Counted from the stretch's first letter, positions 1 through 6,868 are shown. The stretch: 11,952 bases of DNA from Paracoccaceae bacterium (GCA_003545125.1 DQCI01000007.1:1640-13591); one strand, 5' to 3'. Numbers and translations are program-made. The notes: generated from the letters alone by a model not told the origin.

Positions 1-2
1 CG

Positions 3-122
3 GATATTGTACGTGATGTGTTTGCGGGCTCTCAACCAACAGGCCTGACAACTGAATGGTTGCTGCGCCACGCTATCCCCGCGCTTTGGGATGAACAAAG
101 AGAAACGTTCCGCACCCTGTAA
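3..122 (+). CDS. C-terminal fragment of an unrecognised protein (cut by window start)
   Basis: Frame 3 is open from the window edge to a TAA at 120-122 and gives 39 residues ending in WDEQRETFRTL. The piece is too short to assign to a family. It looks like ordinary soluble protein: mixed polarity, Trp-containing, no membrane segment, no low-complexity bias. The other two plus-strand frames contain early stops. Its base composition is less GC-rich than the genes downstream of the tRNA. It lies on the 3' side of tRNA-Gln, where integrated elements usually sit, so it may belong to accessory DNA; that is inference from position and composition only. Confidence 0.5.
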   Translation, partial: DIVRDVFAGSQPTGLTTEWLLRHAIPALWDEQRETFRTL

Positions 123-338
123 AAAGGCACGGGTTCTGAACGGGCCAGCGCCGCGCGATCCCAGCAGCATCAAACACACCCAACCGTCGACCGTGCAAAT
201 GCCGTTCCCAGACTTTTGGTGGAATCCTACCAATTAGCGGCATTTTACGGGTCTGGGGTATCCGGACACCCTGAAAGGCCGCGGAAAACACGGAGAAAAA
301 TACGAAAAATCGTACTGTTATGAAATAGCTATGAGTGT
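123..338. other. Gene-free AT-richer gap with small hairpins
   Basis: I see no credible gene here. The stretch contains a hairpin at 216-233 (TTGGT/ACCAA arms flanking GGA/TCC) and a second at about 250-272 (GTCTGG/CCGGAC around GGTAT). The tRNA terminator is at its right end. The 216-233 hairpin includes an 11-base inverted copy of part of the tRNA-Gln T-arm (GAATCCTACCA, 222-232). This is most simply coincidence, because attachment repeats would be direct. Confidence 0.4.
296..314 (-). terminator. Candidate intrinsic terminator of tRNA-Gln
   Basis: Read on the minus strand, a 5-bp perfect stem TACGA/TCGTA closes a TTTT loop and is followed at once by TTTTTC. It begins about 25 bases after the encoded CCA of the tRNA, the usual place for a tRNA terminator. 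The stem is short, so efficiency is uncertain. Confidence 0.5.
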
Positions 339-413
339 TGGCTGGGGTGGTAGGATTCGAACCTACGATACACAGTACCAAAAACTGCTGCCTTACCACT
401 TGGCTACACCCCA
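339..413 (-). tRNA. tRNA-Gln (anticodon TTG), CCA encoded
   Basis: The minus strand folds into a full cloverleaf. The acceptor stem is TGGGGTG/CACCCCA. The D-stem is GCC/GGC with an AAGTGGTAA loop. The anticodon stem is GCAGT/ACTGT (one G-U pair) around TTTTGGT, so the anticodon is TTG, reading CAA and, by wobble, CAG. The T-stem is GTAGG/CCTAC with the canonical TTCGAAT loop. The discriminator base is G at 342 and CCA is genomically encoded at 341-339. The length is 75 nt with CCA, 72 without. A promoter-like pair sits just upstream and a short intrinsic terminator downstream, so the gene is probably monocistronic. Confidence 0.96.
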
Positions 414-425
414 ACGGTGCGCGCT

Positions 426-454
426 TTCCTAGCCAAAGCATCGGCGCGCTGCAA
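426..454 (-). promoter_or_regulatory. Candidate sigma-70 promoter of tRNA-Gln
   Basis: Minus strand: TTGCAG (454-449), a 17-bp spacer, then TAGGAA (431-426). The -10 hexamer ends 12 bases before the first base of the mature tRNA, which would leave a 5' leader of about five nucleotides. Spacing and position fit a tRNA promoter; the -10 match is only moderate. Confidence 0.45.
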
Positions 455-457
455 GCC

Positions 458-490
458 AAAAAATCACCTGTGTCAGGACCTGTGTCAGGA
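458..490 (-). terminator. Possible terminator of the mscS-type gene
   Basis: On the minus strand, 15 bases after the TAG of the channel gene, come two tandem CCTG-ACA-CAGG hairpins followed by TGATTTTTT. Short 4-bp stems with three-base loops, or a longer pairing between repeat units, precede a run of six T. This could end the capsule/channel transcription unit just before the tRNA promoter. The stems are weak. Confidence 0.35.
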
Positions 491-495
491 CCTGT
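467..495. repeat. 12-bp tandem repeat, 2.4 copies
   Basis: CCTGTGTCAGGA occurs at 467-478 and 479-490 without mismatch and continues as CCTGT at 491-495. Each unit is itself an interrupted palindrome (CCTG-TGT-CAGG). It lies between the end of the channel gene and the tRNA promoter. Confidence 0.9.
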
Positions 496-502
496 TCGGG
501 GC

Positions 503-1870
503 CTATTCCGGGCGATCGCCGAGGGTCAGGAGGTCATCCTCCTCGGTCATGGCGCGTTCCTCGTTGACCATTTGTTCGAGCTCCTGTTCGGCGGTAGCGG
601 TAACGTCCTGCACTTCGTCACCCTCCGGGGCGGGTTCAGACGCCGCCGCCCGCGTCTTCGTGGGCGCGTGCCCGGTGTCCGGCGTGGACCCGATCTCGGC
701 GGTGAGCAGACGGTAGGTGGGTTCGGGCATCTCGATCCCGGCATGTTCGAAGGCCAGAAGCACCTGACGGACCGCCTCGGATCGGGCGGCAAGCAGGTCG
801 GTCTCGGTCTGGTCGATCCAGCCCACAATATTCATGCCGATGTCGGACCCGTTCAGCGTGGTCGTCCAGGAATTCACCTTCGGGGTCGCGAGCACGAAGG
901 GCAGTGCAGCCACCGTTTCTTCCGCCAGCGCCTTGGCGGCCGCGAGGTCGGTGCCGTAGCCGACACCCATCTCGAAGCTGAAGCGGCGCTCCGGGTTGCG
1001 GCTGTAGTTCAGGATGCGCGACTTGAACACGGTCGAATTGGGGATGCGCACATGGTTGCCGTCCCAATTCAGCAGGATGGTCGCACGCGAGGTGAGGCGG
1101 ATCACCTTGCCCTCGACGCCCTCGATTTCGATCGCGTCGTTCGGTCGGAACGGCTGGCGGATCGACAAGAGGATCGAGGCGATGAAGTTCTCCACCGTGT
1201 CACGCACCGCAAAACCGATGGCGAGGCCGACGATGCCGGCGGCGCCAAGGATGGTGGAAAGCAGCGCGGTCGCGCCGAGGATGTCGAGCGCCACAACCAC
1301 CCCGGCGATCACTGTCAGCAGCCGAACGATGTTGCGGTAGATGTCGGCAATGAACGCGTTGGGCGCGAGACGTTCCCAGGGCTGGCGCCGCCGCGCCAGG
1401 TGGAAACCGATCCAAAGGACGATGACGAACGCGATGAGCGCCACAGCGATCAGCGGCAGAAAGGCGACCGTCTGCTGCGCGCGGGCGACCAGACGCTCCC
1501 AGACCGGGGCGAGCCGGTCGGAGACGGATGTCGACAGCATCACCTCGTTCTCGATCGCCACGACCCCCTCGACCCGGCTGGTCAGGGTGCCGAGCTCGTC
1601 GACGAGGGCGGCGTCGAGCGTGGTGCCGCGCAGGGTGACGATGCCCGCCTTGACGGCGACGGTCACGTCTTCATAGCCGTCCAGCTCATGAAGGATGTCC
1701 CGGATCCGCGTCGCGATCGCCGCATCGGTCTGGGCCTGGGTGGCCGCCGAAGCTCCCTTTTCCGTGGTGATCGTGCCGTCCTGGGCGATGACAGGGGCGA
1801 TGAAGGGACCACCGAGGGGGGCAGAAAAGAGAACGGCAAGAAGCAGAAAGAACGTACGTATCAGGGGCAT
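503..1870 (-). CDS. BON-domain mechanosensitive ion channel of the MscS family
   Basis: 455 residues, predicted small-conductance mechanosensitive channel that releases solutes on hypo-osmotic shock. Residues 1-29 are a hydrophobic signal sequence with a plausible cleavage after APVIA. Residues about 50-113 form a BON domain (VKAGIVTLRGT core), expected in the periplasm. Transmembrane segments follow at about 136-156, 180-200 and 202-235; the last is the pore helix, rich in Gly/Ala (LGAAGIVGLAIGFAVRDT). The beta domain (240-290, including VRIPNSTVFKSRILNYSR) and the alpha/beta vestibule (296-385) are typical MscS. The tail after 390 is acidic and low complexity. E. coli MscS has 286 residues, so the N- and C-terminal parts are additions. 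It follows the capsule-export genes after 61 bp on the same strand. No strong ribosome binding site precedes the ATG. The channel assignment is firm; ion selectivity and BON ligand are unknown. Confidence 0.9.
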   Translation of the reverse strand: MPLIRTFFLLLAVLFSAPLGGPFIAPVIAQDGTITTEKGASAATQAQTDAAIATRIRDILHELDGYEDVTVAVKAGIVTLRGTTLDAALVDELGTLTSRVEGVVAIENEVMLSTSVSDRLAPVWERLVARAQQTVAFLPLIAVALIAFVIVLWIGFHLARRRQPWERLAPNAFIADIYRNIVRLLTVIAGVVVALDILGATALLSTILGAAGIVGLAIGFAVRDTVENFIASILLSIRQPFRPNDAIEIEGVEGKVIRLTSRATILLNWDGNHVRIPNSTVFKSRILNYSRNPERRFSFEMGVGYGTDLAAAKALAEETVAALPFVLATPKVNSWTTTLNGSDIGMNIVGWIDQTETDLLAARSEAVRQVLLAFEHAGIEMPEPTYRLLTAEIGSTPDTGHAPTKTRAAASEPAPEGDEVQDVTATAEQELEQMVNEERAMTEEDDLLTLGDRPE

Positions 1871-1931
1871 GGGCGGATCCGGTCGGGTTCAGGTCTGAAG
1901 GCGTGGAATAGCTGTCTGAAAGGGGCCCGGA

Positions 1932-2672
1932 TCATGTCGCAAGGTCCGCATGGGTGTGACGGATTTTGCCCATGTCGAGCCCGTCCCCGGTGATCGCGTC
2001 GAGCACGAGGTCGAAGTGCCCGGCGCGGGTGAGCGCGGTCGTCGCCGGATGGCCGCCGCCCGCGAGATCGACCAGTTCGAAACGTCCGAACCGGCCTGCG
2101 GCGGTCTCGGCATGGTAGAGATCGCCAGCGACGCGGCCATCGAAGACCACCGCCGCGTCGGCCCGCGCGGGCGGTCCCGAGACGACACGTTCGTTGAGCT
2201 TCAGCGCACGGCCGAGATTGCCCATGTGTGACGGGAACCGGGTCTCGTGGGGGTATTGATGCTCGCTAAAGGTGATATGGGGCGAGACCATCAGCACCCG
2301 GTCGAAATCGACCACGCCGCTCACCAGCATCACACCGTAGCCGCCCATCGAAAACCCGATGCTCGCGGCGCTCGCGAAGCCGTCCGCGAAGGCCCCGATC
2401 GCGTCCAGCGCCGCCACGGTTTCGCGATTGAGAAACCAGTCGTTCTGGCGGCTGTGCAGATGCAGGTGGGTGAACCCGCGGTCGGCATAGCGTGAGCGGC
2501 GGTTGATCTGACCGAAGCCCGGCTTGTGGCGCGACCAGTAGTCATAGGTGACCATGAGTTTCGCGGTCCGCGGGCCCCGGACCGATACCCGGAGCTTCTT
2601 GCCCGTAAACAGGTACTCGGGCTCGTATTCGCCCGTCGGCCGCGGCCGCACCTGATCGGCGCCCCGGTTCAC
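1932..2672 (-). CDS. Alpha/beta-hydrolase-like protein in capsule-export operon
   Basis: 246 residues from a GTG start. I chose GTG at 2672-2670 over the upstream in-frame ATG at 2813 for three reasons: the 47 extra residues are Arg/Pro-rich and look non-coding, AGAGG lies six bases before the GTG, and GTGA overlaps the stop of the preceding small ORF. The protein has a nucleophile-elbow motif G-F-S-M-G-G with Ser108 and plausible acid and base partners Asp178 (VVFDGR) and His208 (GGGHPAT). That order, Ser-Asp-His, is the alpha/beta hydrolase order. It has no signal peptide or membrane segment, so it should act in the cytoplasm. Gene coupling suggests a role in making, trimming or exporting surface polysaccharide, such as deacylation of a glycan or lipid intermediate, but the substrate cannot be read from the sequence. 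The exact family is not recognised. Confidence 0.75.
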   Translation of the reverse strand: MNRGADQVRPRPTGEYEPEYLFTGKKLRVSVRGPRTAKLMVTYDYWSRHKPGFGQINRRSRYADRGFTHLHLHSRQNDWFLNRETVAALDAIGAFADGFASAASIGFSMGGYGVMLVSGVVDFDRVLMVSPHITFSEHQYPHETRFPSHMGNLGRALKLNERVVSGPPARADAAVVFDGRVAGDLYHAETAAGRFGRFELVDLAGGGHPATTALTRAGHFDLVLDAITGDGLDMGKIRHTHADLAT

Positions 2673-2824
2673 ACTGCGCCTCTGCAAACACGGCGCTTGG
2701 GCCAGACCCCGGGCCGGGTGTCGTTCCCGACCCCGGGTGACGCGCCGGGGCGATCCCGGAGCACCGCATGGGCACCAAGCGCCACGGGCACCGCGGCGCC
2801 GCCGAACCCGCATGCGCGCGTCAT
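2669..2824 (-). CDS. Small 51-aa ORF coupled to both neighbours
   Basis: ATG at 2824-2822 overlaps the TGA of the KpsE-type gene (ATGA). Its own TGA (2671-2669) overlaps the GTG start of the hydrolase (GTGA). It therefore fills, without a gap, the interval between two solid genes by two four-base overlaps. The product begins MTRACGFGGAAVPVALGAHA, with a weakly hydrophobic Gly/Ala/Val stretch at about residues 5-22, and continues with an Arg/Pro-rich tail containing Cys46. There is no recognised domain. The hydrophobicity is marginal for a membrane anchor. It may be a real micro-protein, or a leader-type coupling cistron that carries ribosomes to the hydrolase start. Coding status rests on the overlaps, not on homology. 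Confidence 0.45.
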   Translation of the reverse strand: MTRACGFGGAAVPVALGAHAVLRDRPGASPGVGNDTRPGVWPKRRVCRGAV

Positions 2825-4620
2825 CCCGACACCTGTTCGCGCAGGATCGACGCGGTGAGCGAGATCATCAGGTAGATGCCCGCAAACACAAGGAAGGCGA
2901 GGATCGTGTTCTCGAAAGCGCGCGGATAGGTCGGCTGGTCGGGCGCCACGGGGTGCACGCCCATTTCGAGGTAACGGGTCTGCTTGTTGGCCTCGATCCT
3001 CGCACTTTCGAGCTGTTGCAGCGCCTGTTGCATGAGCAGCGTCCGGGTCTCGAGATTGGATTGGGCGACGGCGAGCTGGCCGGAGATCTGGGCCAGACTC
3101 TCGCCGGTGCTGCCACTTGTCGACGTCAGTTTCGAGCGCAGATCGGCGATCAGCGCTTCGAGCCGCGCGATGTCGCCGCGCACACCGTCGACCCGGGCCT
3201 GGTTGGGCCGTGCATTGTCGAGCAGCTGCTGGAGTTGCAACCGTTTCTCGTTGAGCTGGGTCTCCAGCGCCGTGACCTGGCTCATCACCGACCCTGTCTC
3301 CGTGGTCGGGTCGAGCACCTGGAGGTCGGTTTGCAGCCTCAGCACTTCGGCCTGTGCTTGGGCCCGTTTCGCCTCGGCCTCGGCATAGCTTTCGACGGCG
3401 CCCGCCATCTGGTCTTTGCGCAGCCGCTGGGTGAGGTTGTCGACACGGGCCTCCGCATATTGGATCAGCGCCTCGGAAAAGGCCGCGCTGGCCTCGGGGC
3501 TGGCGGCGACGACTTCGAGTTTGATGATCCCCTCGGTCGGATCGAAGCCGATCTTCACATAGCGCTGGTAGAGCTTGTAGGCAGCCTCGTTGGAGGCGTC
3601 GGCCTCGAGCCGCTGCAAGGGGTCGATTGCCGGGTCCTGGAAATGCGCCTTGAAGCCGAGATCGGCGCTGAGCCGCAGCATCGCATCGCGCGAACTGAGA
3701 TAGCTTTGCACGGTGACCGAATCCTGACTCGTCGCCAGGCCCGAGCCCGCGAACAGCGACCCGAGCCCGCCGGCCGCACCGATGTCGGCCTTCTGGATCA
3801 CGAACTCGGACTTGGTCGCGTACATCGGCGTGGCGATGGCGTAGAAATAGTACCCCGCGACCAACGTCGGCAGGAAAACGAAGAAGGTCAGCCGGGTGAG
3901 CAGGAGCAGGAGCTTGCGGCGGCGGCGCTTGACGATGTCGCGCTGGATATCCACGACCGAGCGCGCCCTTTCGGCCGCGTCGAGCACGTTGGCCGATGGC
4001 GGCTGCGGCTTGCCCGCGCCCGCGGGCAGGGTCTGCGGCAAACGGGCCAGCGCCTGGGCCGCGGCGGCCGGAGGGCTGCCAGTGCCCAGGCCCGCAGCCT
4101 GCCCCGCGCCCTGCGGCGGCTTGCCGTCGGCCGAGACAAGCTCGATCATGTTGGCGCGGTGGAACGGGTTGATCCCCTCGGCCCGCAGGAGCCGCACGGC
4201 ATCGTAGTCCGACGTCGCCGGCAGCCCGTGTTTCTGCGCCAGACGACGGGCCATGCGCAACTGGCGCCCGGTCAGGCCCTCTTTGCGGATCGCGGCGATG
4301 TCGGTATCCGCACCCGGCGGGGCCTGGGCGGCGGGGGCGGCGGCGGCGGCGTCTTGCGCTACCGCGTCATCCGCTGTCGCGTCGGTCCCGCCCCGTCCGG
4401 CCGTCGCGAACCCGTCGGCCGGAAATCCGTCCTCGGCGCCGTCGAGCATCGATTCCTCGAGCGGGTTCAAGCGGCGCGGTTCCGGTCCGGGATGCGGCGC
4501 GGGATCGGACACGGCCTCGCCGGCGTCCTCCTGCGCGGCATCGACCGCTGCCGCGGCCTCTGCCGCCTGGGCACCCGCGCGACGGATACGGAACTTCTTA
4601 GCCCTGGGTTTCGTAGTCAT
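2821..4620 (-). CDS. kpsE: KpsE-type capsule polysaccharide export inner-membrane protein (PCP/Wzz superfamily)
   Basis: 599 residues. The ATG at 4620 overlaps the end of the ATPase gene by 23 bases and starts MTTKPRAKKF; the frame is open 43 codons further but inside the ATPase gene, so those are discarded. Residues 1-230 are a long cytoplasmic part: low-complexity Ala/Asp/Pro stretches and a compact module at 112-162 (GLTGRQLRMARRLAQK, then a DYDAVRLLRAEGINPF-like block). TM1 is about 238-262, after a KRRRRK stop. A periplasmic domain follows: Wzz-like part 263-395, then heptad-rich coiled coil about 395-550. TM2 is about 571-592, close to the C-terminus. KpsE links the ABC transporter to the periplasmic/outer-membrane exporter of group 2-type capsules. 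E. coli KpsE is 382 residues, so the extra length is mostly the N-terminal part. The family call is firm; the symbol is by analogy. Confidence 0.85.
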   Translation of the reverse strand: MTTKPRAKKFRIRRAGAQAAEAAAAVDAAQEDAGEAVSDPAPHPGPEPRRLNPLEESMLDGAEDGFPADGFATAGRGGTDATADDAVAQDAAAAAPAAQAPPGADTDIAAIRKEGLTGRQLRMARRLAQKHGLPATSDYDAVRLLRAEGINPFHRANMIELVSADGKPPQGAGQAAGLGTGSPPAAAAQALARLPQTLPAGAGKPQPPSANVLDAAERARSVVDIQRDIVKRRRRKLLLLLTRLTFFVFLPTLVAGYYFYAIATPMYATKSEFVIQKADIGAAGGLGSLFAGSGLATSQDSVTVQSYLSSRDAMLRLSADLGFKAHFQDPAIDPLQRLEADASNEAAYKLYQRYVKIGFDPTEGIIKLEVVAASPEASAAFSEALIQYAEARVDNLTQRLRKDQMAGAVESYAEAEAKRAQAQAEVLRLQTDLQVLDPTTETGSVMSQVTALETQLNEKRLQLQQLLDNARPNQARVDGVRGDIARLEALIADLRSKLTSTSGSTGESLAQISGQLAVAQSNLETRTLLMQQALQQLESARIEANKQTRYLEMGVHPVAPDQPTYPRAFENTILAFLVFAGIYLMISLTASILREQVSG

Positions 4621-5257
4621 AGAGCTGCTTCGCTTCTTCCAAGGTGTCGAACAGGTGGAGCCGGCCACCGTGGAGGACGGCAGCGGAACGGGCGAATTTT
4701 TCGAGTGTGCGGGCCTGATGGCTGACGATGACCACGGTGGCGTTTTCAAGCCGTTCGCGCAACACGTCGCCGGCCTTGCGGTTGAACTCGGCGTCGGTCG
4801 TCTGCGGCATCCCCTCGTCGATCAGGTAGATGTCGAACTCGAGCGACAACAGCAGCGAAAAGGTGAACCGGGCCCGCATCCCGGCGCTGTAGGTGCCAAC
4901 GGGAAAATCGTAGTACTCCTCGAGCCCGCAGAGCCAGCGCGTGTAGGCCTCGATGTAGTCCGGATCGAGCCCGTAGAGCCGGGCGACATAGCGGGCGTTT
5001 TCCTTCGCCGAGAGCTTCGAGATCACCCCACCCATGAAGCCGAGCGGGAATGACACCCGGGCCGTTTTCTTGATCTCGCCTTCGTCGGGCTTCTCCAGCC
5101 CCGCCATCATGTTGACGATCGTCGTCTTGCCGGAGCCGTTGGGCGCGAGAATGCCGAGCGAATTGCCGAGCTCGACGCGGAAGGACGCATGGTCGAGGAT
5201 GACCTTGCGTTGTTTGCCGGTCCAGAACGACTTCGAGACGTCCTTGAATTCGATCAT
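4598..5257 (-). CDS. kpsT: KpsT-type ABC transporter ATPase for polysaccharide export
   Basis: 219 residues, the usual KpsT length. The Walker A loop is APNGSGKTT (38-46), with Ala replacing the usual first Gly. The signature is YSAGMRAR (123-130), the form typical of capsule/O-antigen exporters rather than LSGGQ. Walker B is IYLIDEG with catalytic Glu148, and the switch His is His180 (VSHQ). It should hydrolyse ATP at the inner face of the cytoplasmic membrane, paired with a KpsM-type permease, to drive polysaccharide export. It is first in the minus-strand block and overlaps kpsE by 23 bases. Upstream are 215 bp without a gene, so the cognate permease is not in this window. The ATG at 5257 is preceded by only weak Shine-Dalgarno sequence (GGAAAC). 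Confidence 0.9.
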   Translation of the reverse strand: MIEFKDVSKSFWTGKQRKVILDHASFRVELGNSLGILAPNGSGKTTIVNMMAGLEKPDEGEIKKTARVSFPLGFMGGVISKLSAKENARYVARLYGLDPDYIEAYTRWLCGLEEYYDFPVGTYSAGMRARFTFSLLLSLEFDIYLIDEGMPQTTDAEFNRKAGDVLRERLENATVVIVSHQARTLEKFARSAAVLHGGRLHLFDTLEEAKQLYDYETQG

Positions 5258-5298
5258 ACGGTTTCCAGCCTCGGAACACTGCTCTCAGGCGTTTGGGG

Positions 5299-5312
5299 TC
5301 GGTTCTAACCGA
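5299..5312. repeat. Perfect 6-bp inverted repeat upstream of kpsT
   Basis: TCGGTT-CT-AACCGA, 42 bases upstream of the kpsT ATG, extendable by two pairs if G-U is allowed. It could be an operator or a small hairpin in the leader. No matching second copy was found nearby. Confidence 0.4.
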
Positions 5313-5353
5313 TCTTCGTTAACGCCAAGGATATATTGCCCCATTTGGGCGCC

Positions 5354-5383
5354 ATTATGTCGGATACCGACCGTGGGACACAA
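5354..5383 (-). promoter_or_regulatory. Candidate promoter of the capsule-export operon
   Basis: Minus strand: TTGTGT (5383-5378), 18-bp spacer, CATAAT (5359-5354). This would give a leader of about 90 nt before the kpsT ATG, containing the inverted repeat at 5299-5312. The surrounding 5258-5472 gap is AT-richer than the genes and otherwise holds nothing I can identify. Confidence 0.35.
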
Positions 5384-5472
5384 CGGTCACGGAGGTTTTT
5401 GGCAGCACATGCGGCAGAAAACTTACGATTTTGTCGCAAATTCCGAAACAGAAGGCGCAATCTGGCCTCGTT

Positions 5473-6771
5473 TCACCCCTTTTGTTTCTCGACCCGAAAC
5501 AATCGGCCGACCAGGATCGCGATCCCGGCAGCAGCGAAGGAGAACAGCGCGCCCATCTTGGCAGCGTCCTGCACCGGCCCCGGCTCGAATGCCACGGCGG
5601 CGACGAACAACGCTACGGTGAAGCCGATCGCGGCGACGAAGCCGACCACCACCAGGTCCACTATCCGCATTCCCGCGGGCAGGCCCAGGCCAAGCGGCTT
5701 TGCCGCGATCCAGCCGAACAGGAAGATACCGATCGGTTTGCCGAACAACAGCCCGGCGACGACCAGCCAGGTCGGCTCGCCGATCGCCGAGAACTCGACG
5801 CCCGCGTTGGCGAGACCGAACAGCAAGAGCACGATATCGACCGGGTAGCGCAGCGCGTGTTCCATCACGTTGAGCAGATCGGTGAGATAGCGTTCGGCCC
5901 GCGAGAAGATGCCGAAGGCGCGGTCGGCATGCGGGATCGCGGGGACCACCGGCAGCAGGCCGAGCGCCGGGTGGATGCCGGACTGCGCGAAGCCGAACCA
6001 GCTGACGATCCCGGCGATGACGTAAGGCCAGGGGCCGAGGTATTTGCGTATCCAGGTCGAGTTCGGCCGCGCCTGCTCGCCGCGATCGAGCCGCCGGGGC
6101 AAGAAGTTGAAGCCAAGGTAAACCAGCACTGCCACGCCGAATGACAAAAGCAGCCAGACCGGCGCCAACTCGGCCGTCGGGTAAAAGATCGCGAGGATGA
6201 TGAGACCGCCCGCATCATCGGCGATGGCGAGCAGCAAAAGGAACCGGACCGCCGGATGACCTGCCCCGAAAACGATGCGGCCGACGAGATAGGAAAAGGC
6301 AATGTCTGTCGCAGTCGGCACCGCCCACCCGCGCGCCACCGCGTCGTAGGTGTCGGAGCCCAAGAGCAGCGCCAGTCCGAGATAGACGACGATCGGCCCG
6401 ACCATGCCGCCAGCCGTGGCGATCAGCGGCGAGGCGGCCTTGCGGCCCCTGAGAGAGCCGTTCTTCAGGATCACCGCTTCCCAGACTTCCTTCGCCGCGA
6501 TGGCGAAGAACAGGGCCATCAGCATGTCATTCACAAGGTAATGGAAGGTCATCACCTTCTCGACATCGCCCACCTGGTAGTGCAGCGCGGCGTCGCCGTA
6601 GGCCAGAGTCCAGCTCTGAATGTCGATGCCGATCCAGGAATTGAACCAGATCGGAAACTCGATGAAGTGGTGATAACCATGCGGGTCGAGATTGGCCCAC
6701 AGCAGCGCGGCCGCAGCGCCGACCAGCAACAGGATCGAGTAGTCGCTTATGAAATTCCAGACCTTATACAT
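5473..6771 (-). CDS. nhaA: Na+/H+ antiporter NhaA
   Basis: 432 residues from the ATG at 6771, preceded at seven bases by AGGA within GGGAGCAGGA. The frame is open 68 codons further upstream, but that stretch is Arg/Cys-rich leader sequence and is excluded. NhaA exchanges Na+ or Li+ for H+ across the inner membrane, for pH and sodium homeostasis. Visible family features: HYLVNDMLMALFF (78-90); TATDIAF with Asp156, equivalent to E. coli Asp133; the paired cation-site acids Asp185-Asp186 in LAIADDAGGLIILAIFYP; SGIHPALG (264-271); and Lys345 in GKPIGIF, equivalent to Lys300. About twelve hydrophobic segments are present. The centre reads ADDAGG where E. coli has IDDLGA, and the protein is about 44 residues longer than E. 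coli NhaA, so it belongs to a divergent clade. It is probably transcribed alone. Confidence 0.95.
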   Translation of the reverse strand: MYKVWNFISDYSILLLVGAAAALLWANLDPHGYHHFIEFPIWFNSWIGIDIQSWTLAYGDAALHYQVGDVEKVMTFHYLVNDMLMALFFAIAAKEVWEAVILKNGSLRGRKAASPLIATAGGMVGPIVVYLGLALLLGSDTYDAVARGWAVPTATDIAFSYLVGRIVFGAGHPAVRFLLLLAIADDAGGLIILAIFYPTAELAPVWLLLSFGVAVLVYLGFNFLPRRLDRGEQARPNSTWIRKYLGPWPYVIAGIVSWFGFAQSGIHPALGLLPVVPAIPHADRAFGIFSRAERYLTDLLNVMEHALRYPVDIVLLLFGLANAGVEFSAIGEPTWLVVAGLLFGKPIGIFLFGWIAAKPLGLGLPAGMRIVDLVVVGFVAAIGFTVALFVAAVAFEPGPVQDAAKMGALFSFAAAGIAILVGRLFRVEKQKG

Positions 6772-6799
6772 GCCCGCGTCCTGCTCCCGACCGCCATTT

Positions 6800-6822
6800 G
6801 CGAGCGTAACTAAGACGTTCGC
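6800..6822 (-). promoter_or_regulatory. Second hairpin of the nhaA leader, next to the ribosome binding site
   Basis: Minus strand: GCGA-A-CGT-CTTAGTT-ACG-C-TCGC, seven base pairs with one A/C mismatch and a seven-base loop. It ends about 13 bases before the GGGAGCAGGA Shine-Dalgarno region, so folding could influence translation initiation. Confidence 0.35.
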
Positions 6823-6868
6823 CGGGCCGGCACAATACCAATGCGGTTCGAATGGAAAGCAAGCAGTC

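Noticed and set aside
222..358. 11-base copy of the tRNA T-arm as an att site
   Set aside because: The copy at 222-232 is inverted relative to the tRNA, lies only 107 bases away, and is part of a local hairpin. Attachment repeats are direct and would normally be further off.
335..1993. 552-codon plus-strand ORF
   Set aside because: It is antisense to the well-supported MscS-type channel; the translation is Arg/Gly/Asp-rich with no domain. GC-rich codon use leaves the opposite strand open.
2737..4725. 662-codon plus-strand ORF
   Set aside because: Antisense shadow of the KpsE-type gene; low-complexity, His/Arg/Gly-rich product with no recognisable fold.
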